Below, piece after piece: positions 36,317 to 47,362 of a stretch of DNA of 64,000 nucleotides. The stretch is from Luzula sylvatica. Lineage: Eukaryota > Streptophyta > Magnoliopsida > Poales > Juncaceae. The notes beneath the pieces are model-generated. The model was not told the DNA's origin. It was given only the letters and a program-made list of their open reading frames with translations, and searched no databases. How positions within the stretch are numbered: position 1 is the first letter of the stretch; each line of letters starts with the position of its first letter. A program made the translations under genes and the position numbers. The stretch lies in assembly GCA_946800325.1 (NCBI GenBank), contig OX326960.1, positions 10,018,893 to 10,082,892 of the forward strand, given 5' to 3'.

Positions 36317-39300
36317 GGGTTTCTATCATACACCCCTTTCCTTATCATACATCCATTTTCAAGGGTATTTGGAGTAATTATCTATTTATGAATATTTAAG
36401 GTAAGATATCAAATATATTTATCAATTAGTATTTAACTAAATTGGAATTTTTTGTTGTTCATTTAAACAAAAATCTCCATAAAAAATAAATTTTATGAAA
36501 CACCCTTTTACAAATATTATTAATTGCTAAAATACCCAAAATACCCTTGTAAAAGGGTGTATGATAGAATTTTCTATATATATATATATATATATAAGTT
36601 GAGTCTGGAACATGAAACGTGTTCGTGTGACTCGGAATTTTATTCATAAAAGGATTAGATTACAACATCAGGGGTACAACTTATTTAAATTGGTAAAAGG
36701 CTTGTCATAGCCGTGTAATTTGCCAAACCCTAACTAAATTTTTAATATTCTCTACCAGTAGTATTCGGTGTTTTTCCATTCTTCGTAAAAATGCGATTAT
36801 TTCTTTCTTTCCATATGGACCATAAACTGTCCGTCCAATATGATATTGCCGAATAAGGCCACGGTAATGATATGAAAAGCACTGATCAGATAGTTGCTTA
36901 CCGAGAAAGTGAATTGAATTATAAGAATAATTATATGTCTACACACAACCCTACTGGTCATGAACTTTGATTGCATAAATTAAGACGTGTAAATCTTAGA
37001 AAAACATAAATTAAGGTGTCGAATTATAAAAAAGTAACATTGTTGCGTCGTCAAAGTTCTAAATGTAAAATAAAGATGTCAATGTATCCGCACTCGAAAT
37101 ATAATACAAAAGGCATAAGAAGCCAAAGAAAAACAAAAATAACTTCATTGAGAAACTTTGTCTAATTATTGGTTATTTTCTTGAAGAAGCATCATAAATG
37201 AAAGTGAAGATCAGTTAGGTATCTTTCTCAGTATAGTTGAACATTTTGTTTTCTTTTTTGTTTCGAACCTACCATCATAAACGAATACGGTCGGATAATG
37301 GTTAAACCATTAGGATACGGATACGGATACGGATACGGTTCGGATATTTTACGAATACAGTTCGTATATTATCGAATACAAATACGAATACGGATTAATT
37401 TTGGATACTCAAACATCGGATACTCAAACGGACATTATAGTAATATTTTTCTTATTTGATAATATCCAAGATAAAATAATATTTTTTTTATTCGAGATAT
37501 TTAAGTGTCATTAAAAGAACAATCACAAAAAATCACAAAAAAATTAAAATATGATGATACATACATAAATAATAGTAGTATTTGAATATGTTAATATTTG
37601 AATATGATGTATGTATCCTTATCCGGATATCCGAATTTGTATCCGTATCCGGATACAGTTATTATCCGTATTCGCAAACAAAATCGTTTACCGTACCTAG
37701 AAAAAATTAACCGTGTTTGTATTCGATATCCGTTCGGATACGAATATTTTTATTCGAATACACATATTTTTCGGATACGATTACGGTTTGGTCGAATAAT
37801 ATCCGACCCGTTTACATCCCTATGTACAACCTAGTACTAACTACCGTCTACTGGGGAGGTATAACCCAGTACTCGTCAAATTCTAAGATCGATCTATGTG
37901 CATTCTAATAAATCATAATTCGGAAGCATGCCTCGAGCCATAATTTATGTAATGAGTAGGAGATGAGGTCTCCTACGGAGATTTTCTAGATCTTTATGGA
38001 TTCCTCAAAATTTCCTTTTGCCTTTAATTTTTTCTTTTAGGTTACTCTCTATCTCTCTACTTGTTTGGTGTAGTGGAGAATATTGTTGTCAATCCATATG
38101 TTCCAGAGGTAAATTGATGAGGTTATTACGATCCTACATTTAACAATAATACAACATATAATTATTTTGCATATAAAGTTCAAATTAAATTACTGATCCA
38201 ACAAAAACTCGATCCTCGTGATTGTGGCATTCTATATATACTTCTATATATTGTATCTATTAATTGGTTTGTCTGAACGTTATCCATTATACATAAGTTC
38301 ATGTCTTAGTTTTCGATTCTGTGGGATGATTTGTGTAGTATTATGTTTTTACTAAGCGCATGAACTCTTTCAAGTTTGTGTTTTACTTTTACTCAAATTG
38401 CAGCATTTGCAGTCTGAAATCAAAATTTTCAAGAAGAAGATCGAGTCTCTTGAATCCTACAAAAGGTACTGAACTCTTTATAGATTGTGGGCATTGAATA
38501 TCAATCAGCTAAAGCCAACTTGAACCTAGCTAAATAAAAAATGAAACAAACAAACTATTGGACAAATCCTACATATAACCTTAGTTGGACAAAATCAGAC
38601 TGAAAAAAGTCAAAAGAACCTTCCTTCAGAAAAGAGGAAAAACAAATAAAAATCCAATAAAAGTGGAACATTTATATACTTGATCAGTACAATGGGAACT
38701 GATATACTATCCATTTTAATCCATAAGTAAAAATTGTATGTAGTAGAACAAAATAATATATTTTATTTATCTGCAGGAAGCTGTTTGGAGATGGTCTAGA
38801 TGATTGTTCTTCTGAAGAACTAGAAGAGCTCGCGATTCAGATAGAGAAAAGCCTTTGTAAAATAAGAGAAAGAAAGGTACACACACATACAAACATAATT
38901 TCTGTATGAACATGCAATAAATTGGATATATATGCCTCGGTTATTCATGATAAATTTTTTGGCTTCTAGCAAAAGATGCTATTGGATCAAATATCAGAGT
39001 TAAAAGAAAAAGTGAGTTTTGAATTGTTTCCTAATTTCAGTTTAAAGATACTATTGTATTTTGGTTTGGTTGATTTTCATTTTTCTTATAATATAATACA
39101 GGAGATTATGCTTATGAAGGACAAGGAATTGCTTCAAAATAAGGCACTTACTGATGCAAGTATTTTTCCCTCCATTTAGTTTGAACTTGTCTACTGAAAA
39201 GATTTTTTTTTTGTTTTGCCATAATGTATTTGTATATAAAGTCTCCAGTTCGGCATTCTAAAGACCAGGTGCAATAAACCCTATTTATAACCCTTGCTAT

Positions 39301-39507
39301 TGTACCCTAATTAATATTATTTTGGAGCGTTAAAATGGGAAAAACAGCTTAATTAATTATTTTTTTCTGGTTTTTATCAATTAGTGGAAGGCACAACGAT
39401 CTCAAGTGCAGCGGTCTGAGATTGAAAGATCTAGTATGCCTGAAAAAGAGAATCAACACCTAGAGGTTGAGACAGAGCTAGCAATCGGGAGGCCTGGAAC
39501 TTGTTAA
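33729..39507 (+). CDS. MIKC-type MADS-box transcription factor, SOC1/TM3 clade
   Basis: Seven exons join in frame: 33729-33913, 34986-35067, 38404-38465, 38777-38876, 38970-39011, 39102-39155 and 39385-39507, giving 215 residues (Arabidopsis SOC1 is 214). Exon 1 is the MADS domain ([18 protein letters not shown] to FEFSS) for DNA binding and dimerisation. Exons 2-6 give the I and K regions (heptad-rich, e.g. [17 protein letters not shown]). The C-terminus has the SOC1-type motif [12 protein letters not shown]. All introns are GT-AG except intron 6, which requires a GC donor at 39156. Intron 2 is 3.3 kb and holds four transposon insertions. SOC1-clade proteins promote flowering or related transitions in the nucleus (known). 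Which paralogue this is cannot be told. The frame is open throughout, so it looks intact. Confidence 0.92.
35187..36052. mobile_element. MULE-like MITE with ~110-bp inverted ends, in MADS intron 2
   Basis: The left end GGGAAATTTTAAAAAAAAAA and the inverted right end GGGAAATTTTACAAACAAAA continue as related sequence for about 110 bp, including TTTGGATATTGTAAAAAA on both. The 9-bp flanks TATATTTAA and TGTATTTAA differ at one base. A diverged internal match occurs near 51300-51400. Confidence 0.8.
36315..36574. mobile_element. MULE-type MITE (second copy) within (TA)n, MADS intron 2
   Basis: It matches the element at 17014-17276 over its whole length, starting GGGGGTTTCTATCATACACC and ending GGGTGTATGATAGAATTTTC. 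(TA)n tracts lie on both sides (36277-36314 and 36575-36596), so the 9-bp duplication cannot be separated from the repeat. Confidence 0.85.
36640..36900 (-). pseudogene. L1-type LINE ORF2 C-terminal relic in MADS intron 2
   Basis: Minus-strand translation of about 36770-36850 gives [20 protein letters not shown], the conserved W-x-IWKERN-RIF block at the end of plant L1 ORF2. Nothing upstream of this block survives. It is antisense to the MADS-box gene. Confidence 0.7.
37272..37820. mobile_element. GATACGG/hAT-like element in MADS intron 2
   Basis: Near the left end is a tandem GATACG run (about 37315-37340); the right end reads TATCCGACCCGTTTACATCCC. The CGGATA-rich subterminal regions on both sides are inverted relative to each other. 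The right terminus resembles the TTGACATCC-type hAT terminus at 41817. The left terminus is decayed and no target duplication was found. Confidence 0.55.
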
Positions 39508-41067
39508 TCTCGACAAATTTACAATTTTTATTCTGTTAATATTGGGAACCTGTTATATATACAAAAAAATTTATGAATGATCGATAGCTTGACAAATGTT
39601 GTTTCCGGTATGAAAGTTACTGGAGGATTATATCAGTTATTGTTGTAGTTGTGTGGATTGAAGTTACTGCATGATTATACCATGGTTAGTAATATCGGCC
39701 GAGTTAAAAAAAATAAATGGAGACCAATTCGAGATTTTAGGTAGTTTTTTTTTTTTTGTTTTGAAAAAGCTTTAATAAATGGATAAGTGTTATATGAATG
39801 TCATCTATTCATTGATGTCAACGTCGCAACGGGACTTGAACCACAATCTCTTACAACATATGATTTCTTGTATCACACGCTCAACCAACTAAGTGACGGA
39901 GTCATTGTCATTATATAATTTAGTTGTATTTCTAAGATTTGAATTCATTAGATTTCCATTGGAATTATAATTAAAATTTTATGAAAAATTATACGTATTT
40001 TAGGTGTTTTATTATATACACCATATACTTGTTTATACATTCTAACAAGTAACTATTTTATGAGTGGTGATGCATGTCTTCCTTAAAATCTCCTAGATCG
40101 ATTGATGTGTTGGCGCCTGTAATAATGATGGTGGTAAACCATGAATATTTAATTTTTTCCATCCTATATATGAAAAGAAGGTAAAAAGAATCCACCGTTT
40201 CAGATATCATTTATTTATTTAATATTTTAAACAAGTTTGTTTACCACCATTTATAATATTAATTAAATAAATTTATAATATGGAAAATATTATTTGACCG
40301 AATAATACACCGTTTAACATGTGTTAAACGGATACACATGAATAAAATATCATAAAAAATAAACAAAAATATAACATTAAAAATAAAAATAATAAGTTCG
40401 CAAAAGTTAGCAAAATAAAAATGAAAATACTTTGCTTTTAAAAAAATTGAAAAGAAAATAATAAAATTTGTTAAATAAATATGACTTGTCATTTGTAAAA
40501 TCAAATATAATAAATAATTAAATAAACCAAATCATTTTTTAATAATTTGGTTCGTAACATAATAAATGTCGGTTACCATCTAATTGATACTATTCTGCCA
40601 CATAATTAATACCATGTATTAATTTGCATAATTTTATTGTTTATCATGCATTGATTTGAATTTAGTATTAATTGAGTCCATTAAATTTCTGCCATCACAT
40701 CAAGTATTGTGGGGGAATGTAGAAGAGACAAACATAATTTTTCCTATTTTATTGAGTACCATTATTATCATCCTTCCATGTGTCGCTCTTCGCTCCGCCA
40801 TCGCCATATATTAAAATCAATAATCATTATAGATAACATTTTGAATATAAGAAGAAAAACAATCAATTTTGCTTGGATTCAATATAAAAAAGTTTTAAAC
40901 TGATTCTTTTTAGTGAATGAAATGAAATCTTGATCAAGACTACTTTCTTGAATCTCCAAAGCTCAAAATTGAGCAAAATAACACTTGTAAATGAAAAGAC
41001 AGAAAATAAATGTTAAAACAAGTAAGAAATTCGTTCATAAATTGTGGAGGGGCATATTCATTAGGCA
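39508..41067. other. 3' flank of the MADS gene, AT-rich, with a SINE-like relic
   Basis: No gene is seen. At about 39725-39915 (minus strand) a tRNA-derived SINE relic is visible: an A-box-like TTAGTTGGTTGAGCG and a B-box-like GGTTCAAGTCCC in the right order and spacing. No target duplication was found. Confidence 0.5.
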
Positions 41068-41210
41068 AAAAAAAATAATGAAAAAACGAGTAAATGGAGA
41101 AGGCTCAGTGGTCCTCCATCCATTGGTGTCAATGAGACTCGAACTCACAACCTCTCAACATAATATTTTTGTGTCTCACACCCAACCCACTGGGTAATGA
41201 GCTCATTGAC
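41068..41210 (-). mobile_element. tRNA-derived SINE, full length, with 13-bp target duplication
   Basis: This is the same family as 1070-1207, inverted. On the minus strand it has CAGTGGGTTGGGTGTGAGA (A-box region) and GAGTTCGAGTCTC (B-box), ending in a T-rich tail. TATTCATTAGGCA flanks both sides exactly (41055-41067 and 41211-41223). Confidence 0.9.
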
Positions 41211-41287
41211 TATTCATTAGGCATGTGTGCCTAGTCTGAAGAAAAAAATATCATCGTCCATGTTGTAATGTGTCATTGTTGCTGACA

Positions 41288-41817
41288 GGGATGTCAACGG
41301 GACGGGTCGAATTCGGATAAGTATCTTCCATATCCGAACATTTTCGGATATTATCCAAACCCGAATCAAAAATACCCGCGGGTGAAAAATCATATCCGAA
41401 CCCGAACCCGAACCCGAACACCGCAGGTAATGGATATAGCCGCTGGTATTACTCGTTATAAAAAAATCACCAATAAATCTAAAAAATTATTATACAAATA
41501 CGTAAAATCACCGACAATTTTAAATACATAAAACAATCAACGTGTACAAATACAATAAAAATCCAAATATTACAAATAATTAATCCATAAAACATCCAAA
41601 ATATTCATATTATTGAATATTTTCGGATTCGGATTCGGGTTCGGGTTCGGATCCGGTATTTTTCCGGATAACGGGTATACCTGCGGATAAAAATTTACCT
41701 CCGGAGCGGGTATTTTTTTGTGTACCCGACCCAAGAATATTTTTTTCGGATATTAGCCATCCTGTTCGGGTCGGATACCTGCGGGTTCGGATTTTACAAG
41801 ACCCATTGACATCCTCA
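41288..41817. mobile_element. hAT-type MITE, 530 bp, perfect 8-bp target duplication
   Basis: The element starts GGGATGTCAACGGGACGGGT and ends CCCATTGACATCCTCA. TGCTGACA is duplicated exactly at 41280-41287 and 41818-41825. Subterminal regions are tandem CCCGAA/TTCGGG words. No coding sequence remains. Confidence 0.88.
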
Positions 41818-43587
41818 TGCTGACACTCTTGGAGACTAATGATTTAGTTATAGGGAAATTTTACTTTGTCCCCCACAACATGTGAAAAAAAGTCTTGATG
41901 CAGTAATCATGACTTCGGCAATTAATTGGATTCCCCGAGACCCTATTATGTATATATATATGCATTCTTGTTTTTTAGTTTCCAATTAACCATTAATCGA
42001 CTGTCCCAGACATGCATTTAATGCATTATGACAAAAGAAAATGCATTTAATGATGATTAGACAAAAGGACATGCATTTAATGATGATAAAATATTTGTAT
42101 TTTTCATTCAAAAAAAATGAATATTGAGATGTTATAAGATAATCCGAATAATCAGTGAAAAATTAAGAATTTTTTGTACTAACTAAAATTTTATTTTCTG
42201 ATTAGTATTTTTGTTAGTGAAAATAATATGACCATTAACAAGTGAATTAACATAATACAATCATTATTTTATGATTAGTACATTTTCAAATTTTTAGTGA
42301 AAATAAAATTTGAAAATAATATAACCACTAATTGGCATGGGAGTTTAAATTTAAACTTGATGTATGCAATTTTTTGTTATAAAATTTAATAATTGATAGT
42401 TAATTAGCAAGTGATAACATATTTGTTTTAAAGTGTTTGAATTAATTTAATTTCACATAATTTGCTTGATAAGTAATTATTAGTGTATTAATCAGTTTTT
42501 TTAAGAGCTCATGCAAACCATCCCCAAACCACCCCCAATATTTCAACACTAAATGGCATATGTTGTTAATTGGTATTTACTTCACTCTTAATTGATACAT
42601 ACCGATCGTTAATTGATACACACTGATCAATGATTAACGATTTTTATTTAATAATTGAACTTGGTAATTAATAAGTCAAACTAGAAATTTAATTTTTTAC
42701 AAAGTATTAAACATAGTGATTAACACATTTATTAATTTTAAAAAAATATTAAACTTAGTAAGATTATTTTTTCATTTATTGTGTTTAACTACTATGTTTT
42801 TACTTAATAGTCATTGATTAATAATTGGCATGTATTTTTTTGTTTCAATGTATGTTAATCAACAAAAATTCAAAAAATTGAGATGATGAGTAGTAAAATG
42901 TATAATAATTAATTTCGAAAATATAGTAATAATTAACAGACTTAACAACTAACTTAATGTAAGCTAAATTATAAATTAATATACTTAATTACATATGAAA
43001 TAACAGTCAATTTAAATGTTCGTATATAGGTTTCATTTACACGTTTCGAATCAACAGTCAAAATTGCACAAATTAACAATCAATTCCAAAATACAAATGA
43101 ATTCAAATTCAATTAACATTTACATGAAATTTCAAATTCAAATTAACAATTAACAGTCAAATATTTAACAAAACAAGCAAAGACAACCCAATAAAAGCAC
43201 AAAGAACATAGGCATCGGCTATTTGAAATATTTGAAAAGAAACAAACAACCGAATTTAAAAAAAAAAAAAGAAATATAACACTACTTCTGGCAGATATCG
43301 TAGCTCATACGTCAATTTCTTGAGAAATTGCAAGGATATGATATCCTGACTATAGGCTAGGCATATTTTTAGTCTACATTTTTAATATATTATGCATAGC
43401 TATTGTAACTCAATTTTCTCGCCTACTTGTAATTACTCCGCTCCGGATATATGAAAAATATGAGCTAAAAGAAACATGTTTCGTGTTCCTCACTCATCTT
43501 AAAAAAAAAAAACAATTAACAGTCAAATACAAATAAAATTTAAAATTCAAGTTCTAATGAATTCCGAGGCTAGCAATTTAGCTCCCG
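41818..43587. other. AT-rich intergenic DNA
   Basis: No gene is supported. Short repeated words (GCATTTAATGATGAT at about 42019-42085) and many AATTAAC/GTTAATT words occur, with no definable element. Confidence 0.45.
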
Positions 43588-44457
43588 ACATGTTTGGTGA
43601 CCGTATTATAATTTACATGAAGAAAATCAATCTTTCGCAAGTCGAGTTTCGGAAATTGCAGTTCAAATTTTAATGTTTGGATTGATGAAAGTAAAAGTGC
43701 TGGATTTATAATTTTTATGTTTGTGTTGATGTAATTGAATTATCAAATTTCAAAATTTATATTTTTTAAAATTTTCAAATAAATTTAACCATTGACTAAT
43801 GAACATAAGATTTTAGTTTAACCAAGAAACAAATAATCATCCAAAAAATATAACATCAAATTACAATCCAAAAAAAAACAAGATTCTTACGTTAACAATT
43901 TCATATCATAAATTAACACATACTCTGATGTTCAATTGCGTAAAAATAAAATATACCATTGACTAATTATAAAATAAACTATTTTTAATTAGTAATAAAT
44001 TTTGAAAGACATGATACACAACACGAGTGTATTAATAATTTATGTAAATATATTATGTAATTTTTTATAATCTTCATCGTGTATGTCAAGTTTTGGTCAA
44101 ATTATTTTTTCTCATGTATACAAATACACATGATAATTTGAATATATATGTAGTTTTGTGGGGGGCATAATAATCCTCAAATTATGTTTTATAATTAAAA
44201 ATCCTTGTGGCTATAGTACTCCCTTCACATCTTCATTGATAAACTATCATTAAAATTTTCCCGCTAATTTATTTATTTTCCTGCGACTAGGACTCTCGTA
44301 GTTTTGGGATGAAGTCGACTTACCGTAGTGGAAGGATCATTAGTAATACAAAATGCAGGAATTTAGTTAAATACATCAAACCAAGCAAGCGAAAATGACA
44401 AACTTCTGCATGTGTAGTTATTAACAGCCATATTTACAGTCATCCAAACAGCCCCTT
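43588..44457. mobile_element. Unclassified repeat family, copy B (~0.87 kb)
   Basis: The left ~200 bp and right ~150 bp match the ends of copy A at 31727-32957 in the same orientation. The interiors differ in length. The right end reads CATCCAAACAGCCCC, a PIF/Harbinger-like terminus. Confidence 0.55.
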
Positions 44458-44962
44458 AACGTAGTTCCCGATTAACAATTACAATACAATGGAATTAACA
44501 ATTAATTACAAATACAAATACAAATTACAAGCACATGGAATTAACTGTGAATTAGTTTTACAAAAATTACAACCAGTCACGATGAGGATATAAACTCAGA
44601 GCTACTAACAGTCGCGATGCTCTCAATTAAATGATCTGCGAATTAACTGCGAAGACAAATACTGGGGTATTATTACAAATTTGTTTACTAGTTTTGTCGC
44701 GATGCTCTCCATTTTGGATTCGAAAGATTGATAGGACGTCGAGTTGGGGAAGGAGGACTGGAGTGCTTGATCCATCTCGGATCCGCATAAATTAGACCCG
44801 ATACTGCCTCAAATATCACCTCAGGACACTCCATAGTTTACAATAAACAATTGGAATATCAATTAAGATCAACATGTGAATACAAAAGATAAAGATGATA
44901 CCAAAATTAAAAGGTTAATAAGTAGGTACATTACATTTGTAGATCAAAAAGAAGAGATTTCT

Positions 44963-45278
44963 CTAGTATAAAATTGCAATAGTTCTCCACAAGGCTGTCA
45001 AAACTTGCTCAGCCTGTATTAAACAAACTAGATTAAATACGTCCAAAAGGATTTGAATGAAATTATCCAATTTGAAATGGTAAATTAATAACCAATTAAT
45101 TAATTATCCATTAAATCAATTTTTTCATTGAATTCTTTGCAAAATATTCATTAATTACCTTCTCTGTGCACGGTGAAATTTCATCAAATTCAAATTCGAT
45201 ACCTTGTTCAAAAGCAATCTGCAATGTTACCTTCTTCAAACTTTCCATGGTAGGCTTTCTACTAAATATCTCGACAAC
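44963..45278 (-). pseudogene. Possible gene fragment, two spliced exons
   Basis: On the minus strand an open exon at 45159-45278 (encoding VVEIFSRKPTMESLKKVTLQ onward) has a good acceptor (TTTACTCTAG) and donor (AAG/GTAATT). A second exon at 44963-45013 continues in frame after TTTAATACAG and ends AIAILY-like before a TAG stop (ALWRTIAILY). Together they encode 56 residues. I do not recognise the family. No upstream exon or start codon was found, so this may be a captured or decayed gene end. Confidence 0.35.
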
Positions 45279-46188
45279 CTAGAGTAAAAAAAAAACAATT
45301 AAATCTTCTCTGTTGTTTCTTTGATTAGGATTTAGGCCATCACAATGAATAAAAATCAAAGTAAAAACATAATAGTAAGAGGTCAAACAGTTTATTATCT
45401 GGGAATCTAAACCTTATTTGGTCCTGAACACAAATTAACAAAAAAAGCAAAACAACTTCAACGAATAAGAGAAATTAGGTATGATAATTAAAAATCCAAC
45501 GTAAAAACACTTTTATTTGAGTAAAATTATCTAAAAAGCTAACATAAAAATACCAAATCCAACATAAAAACCCAAAAAAAAATAAAAAATAGAGATGAGA
45601 GAAGCAGGATCGTCGTCATTTCCGAGCGAGCCGTCGCTAGGATTCTCTGCTGGATTCGAGCCGTCGTCGTCGTTATTTCCGTCGCTAGCAGCCGACGTCA
45701 ATAACCGCCGTCATTTCCTGCAGAGAGGAGAGAAGCAGGATCGTCGTCCTGCATTACGAGTTCCTATAGGTAAATAATTTTCAGATCGGATTGACCGGAT
45801 CCAATTGACTGGCCCGTCCGATTTACAAACTCAAATCCAAATTCTAATTTCAAGTCCATATATAAATCCAAACTCAACCCCAAATTTCTCTCTCCGCTCA
45901 TTTCACATCCGCACTCTTTCTCCTCTCTTTCTCCCTCTGTCTCCTCTCTTTCACAACAAAATTTTGCTCTCGATTTTTGCTGATTTTTTTTCTCTCGTTT
46001 TTTGATGATTTTTTTTTAGAAAATTGTGTTTTTTTCTTCTATTTTGTCATTTTTTTCAACATATCTAGCGAAATCTTGAAGGTATTTTTGCTTTGAGCTT
46101 GAAGCTTCCAATATTTTTCTTCTATTTTGTCGATTTTTTTTCTTTCTTTGTGTAATTGTGGCTAATTATTTAGACTTTAAGCACAATT
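45279..46188. other. Non-coding stretch with small direct repeat
   Basis: GAGAGAAGCAGGATCGTCGT occurs at about 45598 and 45729. The more GC-rich island at 45595-45780 followed by a pyrimidine-rich leader-like stretch (45890-46080) resembles a promoter and 5' leader, but no matching coding sequence follows. Confidence 0.3.
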
Positions 46189-46440
46189 AGGGATGTCAAC
46201 GGGGTTGGGCGGGTTCGAGTAAACCTCTTTTGTACCCGAATCTGAATTTTCGAGTATTATCCGAATCCGAACCCAAACCAAAAATACCCGTGGGTAAATG
46301 TTCTATTTGTAAAATTCGGGTATATAAATTCAATGGTCTGAAAGCATTAATTATCAAAAATTTGGTACTCATAAATGTTGTAGATTTAATTTTATAAAAA
46401 ATTTGACGGATGAAAATATTTACGACGAGATTTATCATAA
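46189..46440. mobile_element. hAT-type MITE, left end only
   Basis: AGGGATGTCAACGGGGTTGG followed by ACCCGAATCTGAATTTTCG and CCGAACCC words matches the left end of the element at 41288. The right terminus is missing. Confidence 0.6.
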
Positions 46441-46481
46441 AATAAATTGCAAAATTAAAAAAAAAAAAATAAAAAAAAATA

Positions 46482-46485
<4 letters not shown>

Positions 46486-46547
<62 letters not shown>
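46486..46547. repeat. (TA)n microsatellite
   Basis: A TA run abuts the left end of the MITE at 46548. Confidence 0.95.
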
Positions 46548-46548
<1 letters not shown>

Positions 46549-46765
46549 CTAAGATACATAATTAAGTATCATGAGTTTGATACTCATGACTATTTTATCA
46601 TTTAATTTGCATTGAGATTTGTACATTTAACGATGAGCATAAACATTTATGGAAATCATTAATGATGAATATAAATAACATTAAAAATCATAAAATCTCA
46701 AAGTAAATTCAATGATCAAAAAGTCATAAGTATCAAACTCATGATACTTAATTGATTATCTTAGC
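46548..46765. mobile_element. Micron-like MITE within microsatellite DNA
   Basis: The ends GCTAAGATACATAATTAAGT and (inverted) GCTAAGATAATCAATTAAGT form inverted repeats. Each arm contains its own hairpin (GTATCATGAG ... TTTGATACTCATG). The internal block (TTTGCATTGAGATTTG ... AAATCTCAAAG) is shared with the MITE at 19313-19518. (TA)n lies on the left; (CT)n then (TA)n on the right. Confidence 0.82.
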
Positions 46766-46766
46766 C

Positions 46767-46769
<3 letters not shown>

Positions 46770-46848
<79 letters not shown>
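46770..46848. repeat. (CT)n followed by (TA)n
   Basis: A CT run to about 46800 is followed by a TA run to 46848, immediately right of the MITE. Confidence 0.95.
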
Positions 46849-46850
<2 letters not shown>

Positions 46851-47362
46851 TTGATTTACAAAAAATTTAATAGACTCATTTTTTTCATATCCATCATAAT
46901 GGTATTAAAAAAATCATATTCTCTTAAAATTAGTTATATTTCGCTAAAAAATAATGGTATTCAAAAAATAATATTCTCTAAAAATTAGTTGTAATAAAAA
47001 AAAATATTCTCTAAAATTACTAGTTTTATTTGTATTATTTAGAATATACTTATTTTAAAATACTGCTATGACTTATTTATGTGATATAGTTATAATATTT
47101 TGACATGATTAATAAATAAATGTGATAATTATAGAATTTCATAAAAAATAATATATTTTTTTAATATTTTATTCATTTGATACATCTAATTCTATGGTTT
47201 TCATCAAACAACTTGTATACATTCTACACTCCTGCTTTTTGCACATTCCTGCTATGATAGTTTCCTGATACTGATATATTGATTTTCTACAACTATACAA
47301 AATTGCCCTAGCAAGCACGCCTTATCCCCATCCGCAGTTTTCACAAAAATGTGAGCCCTAAC

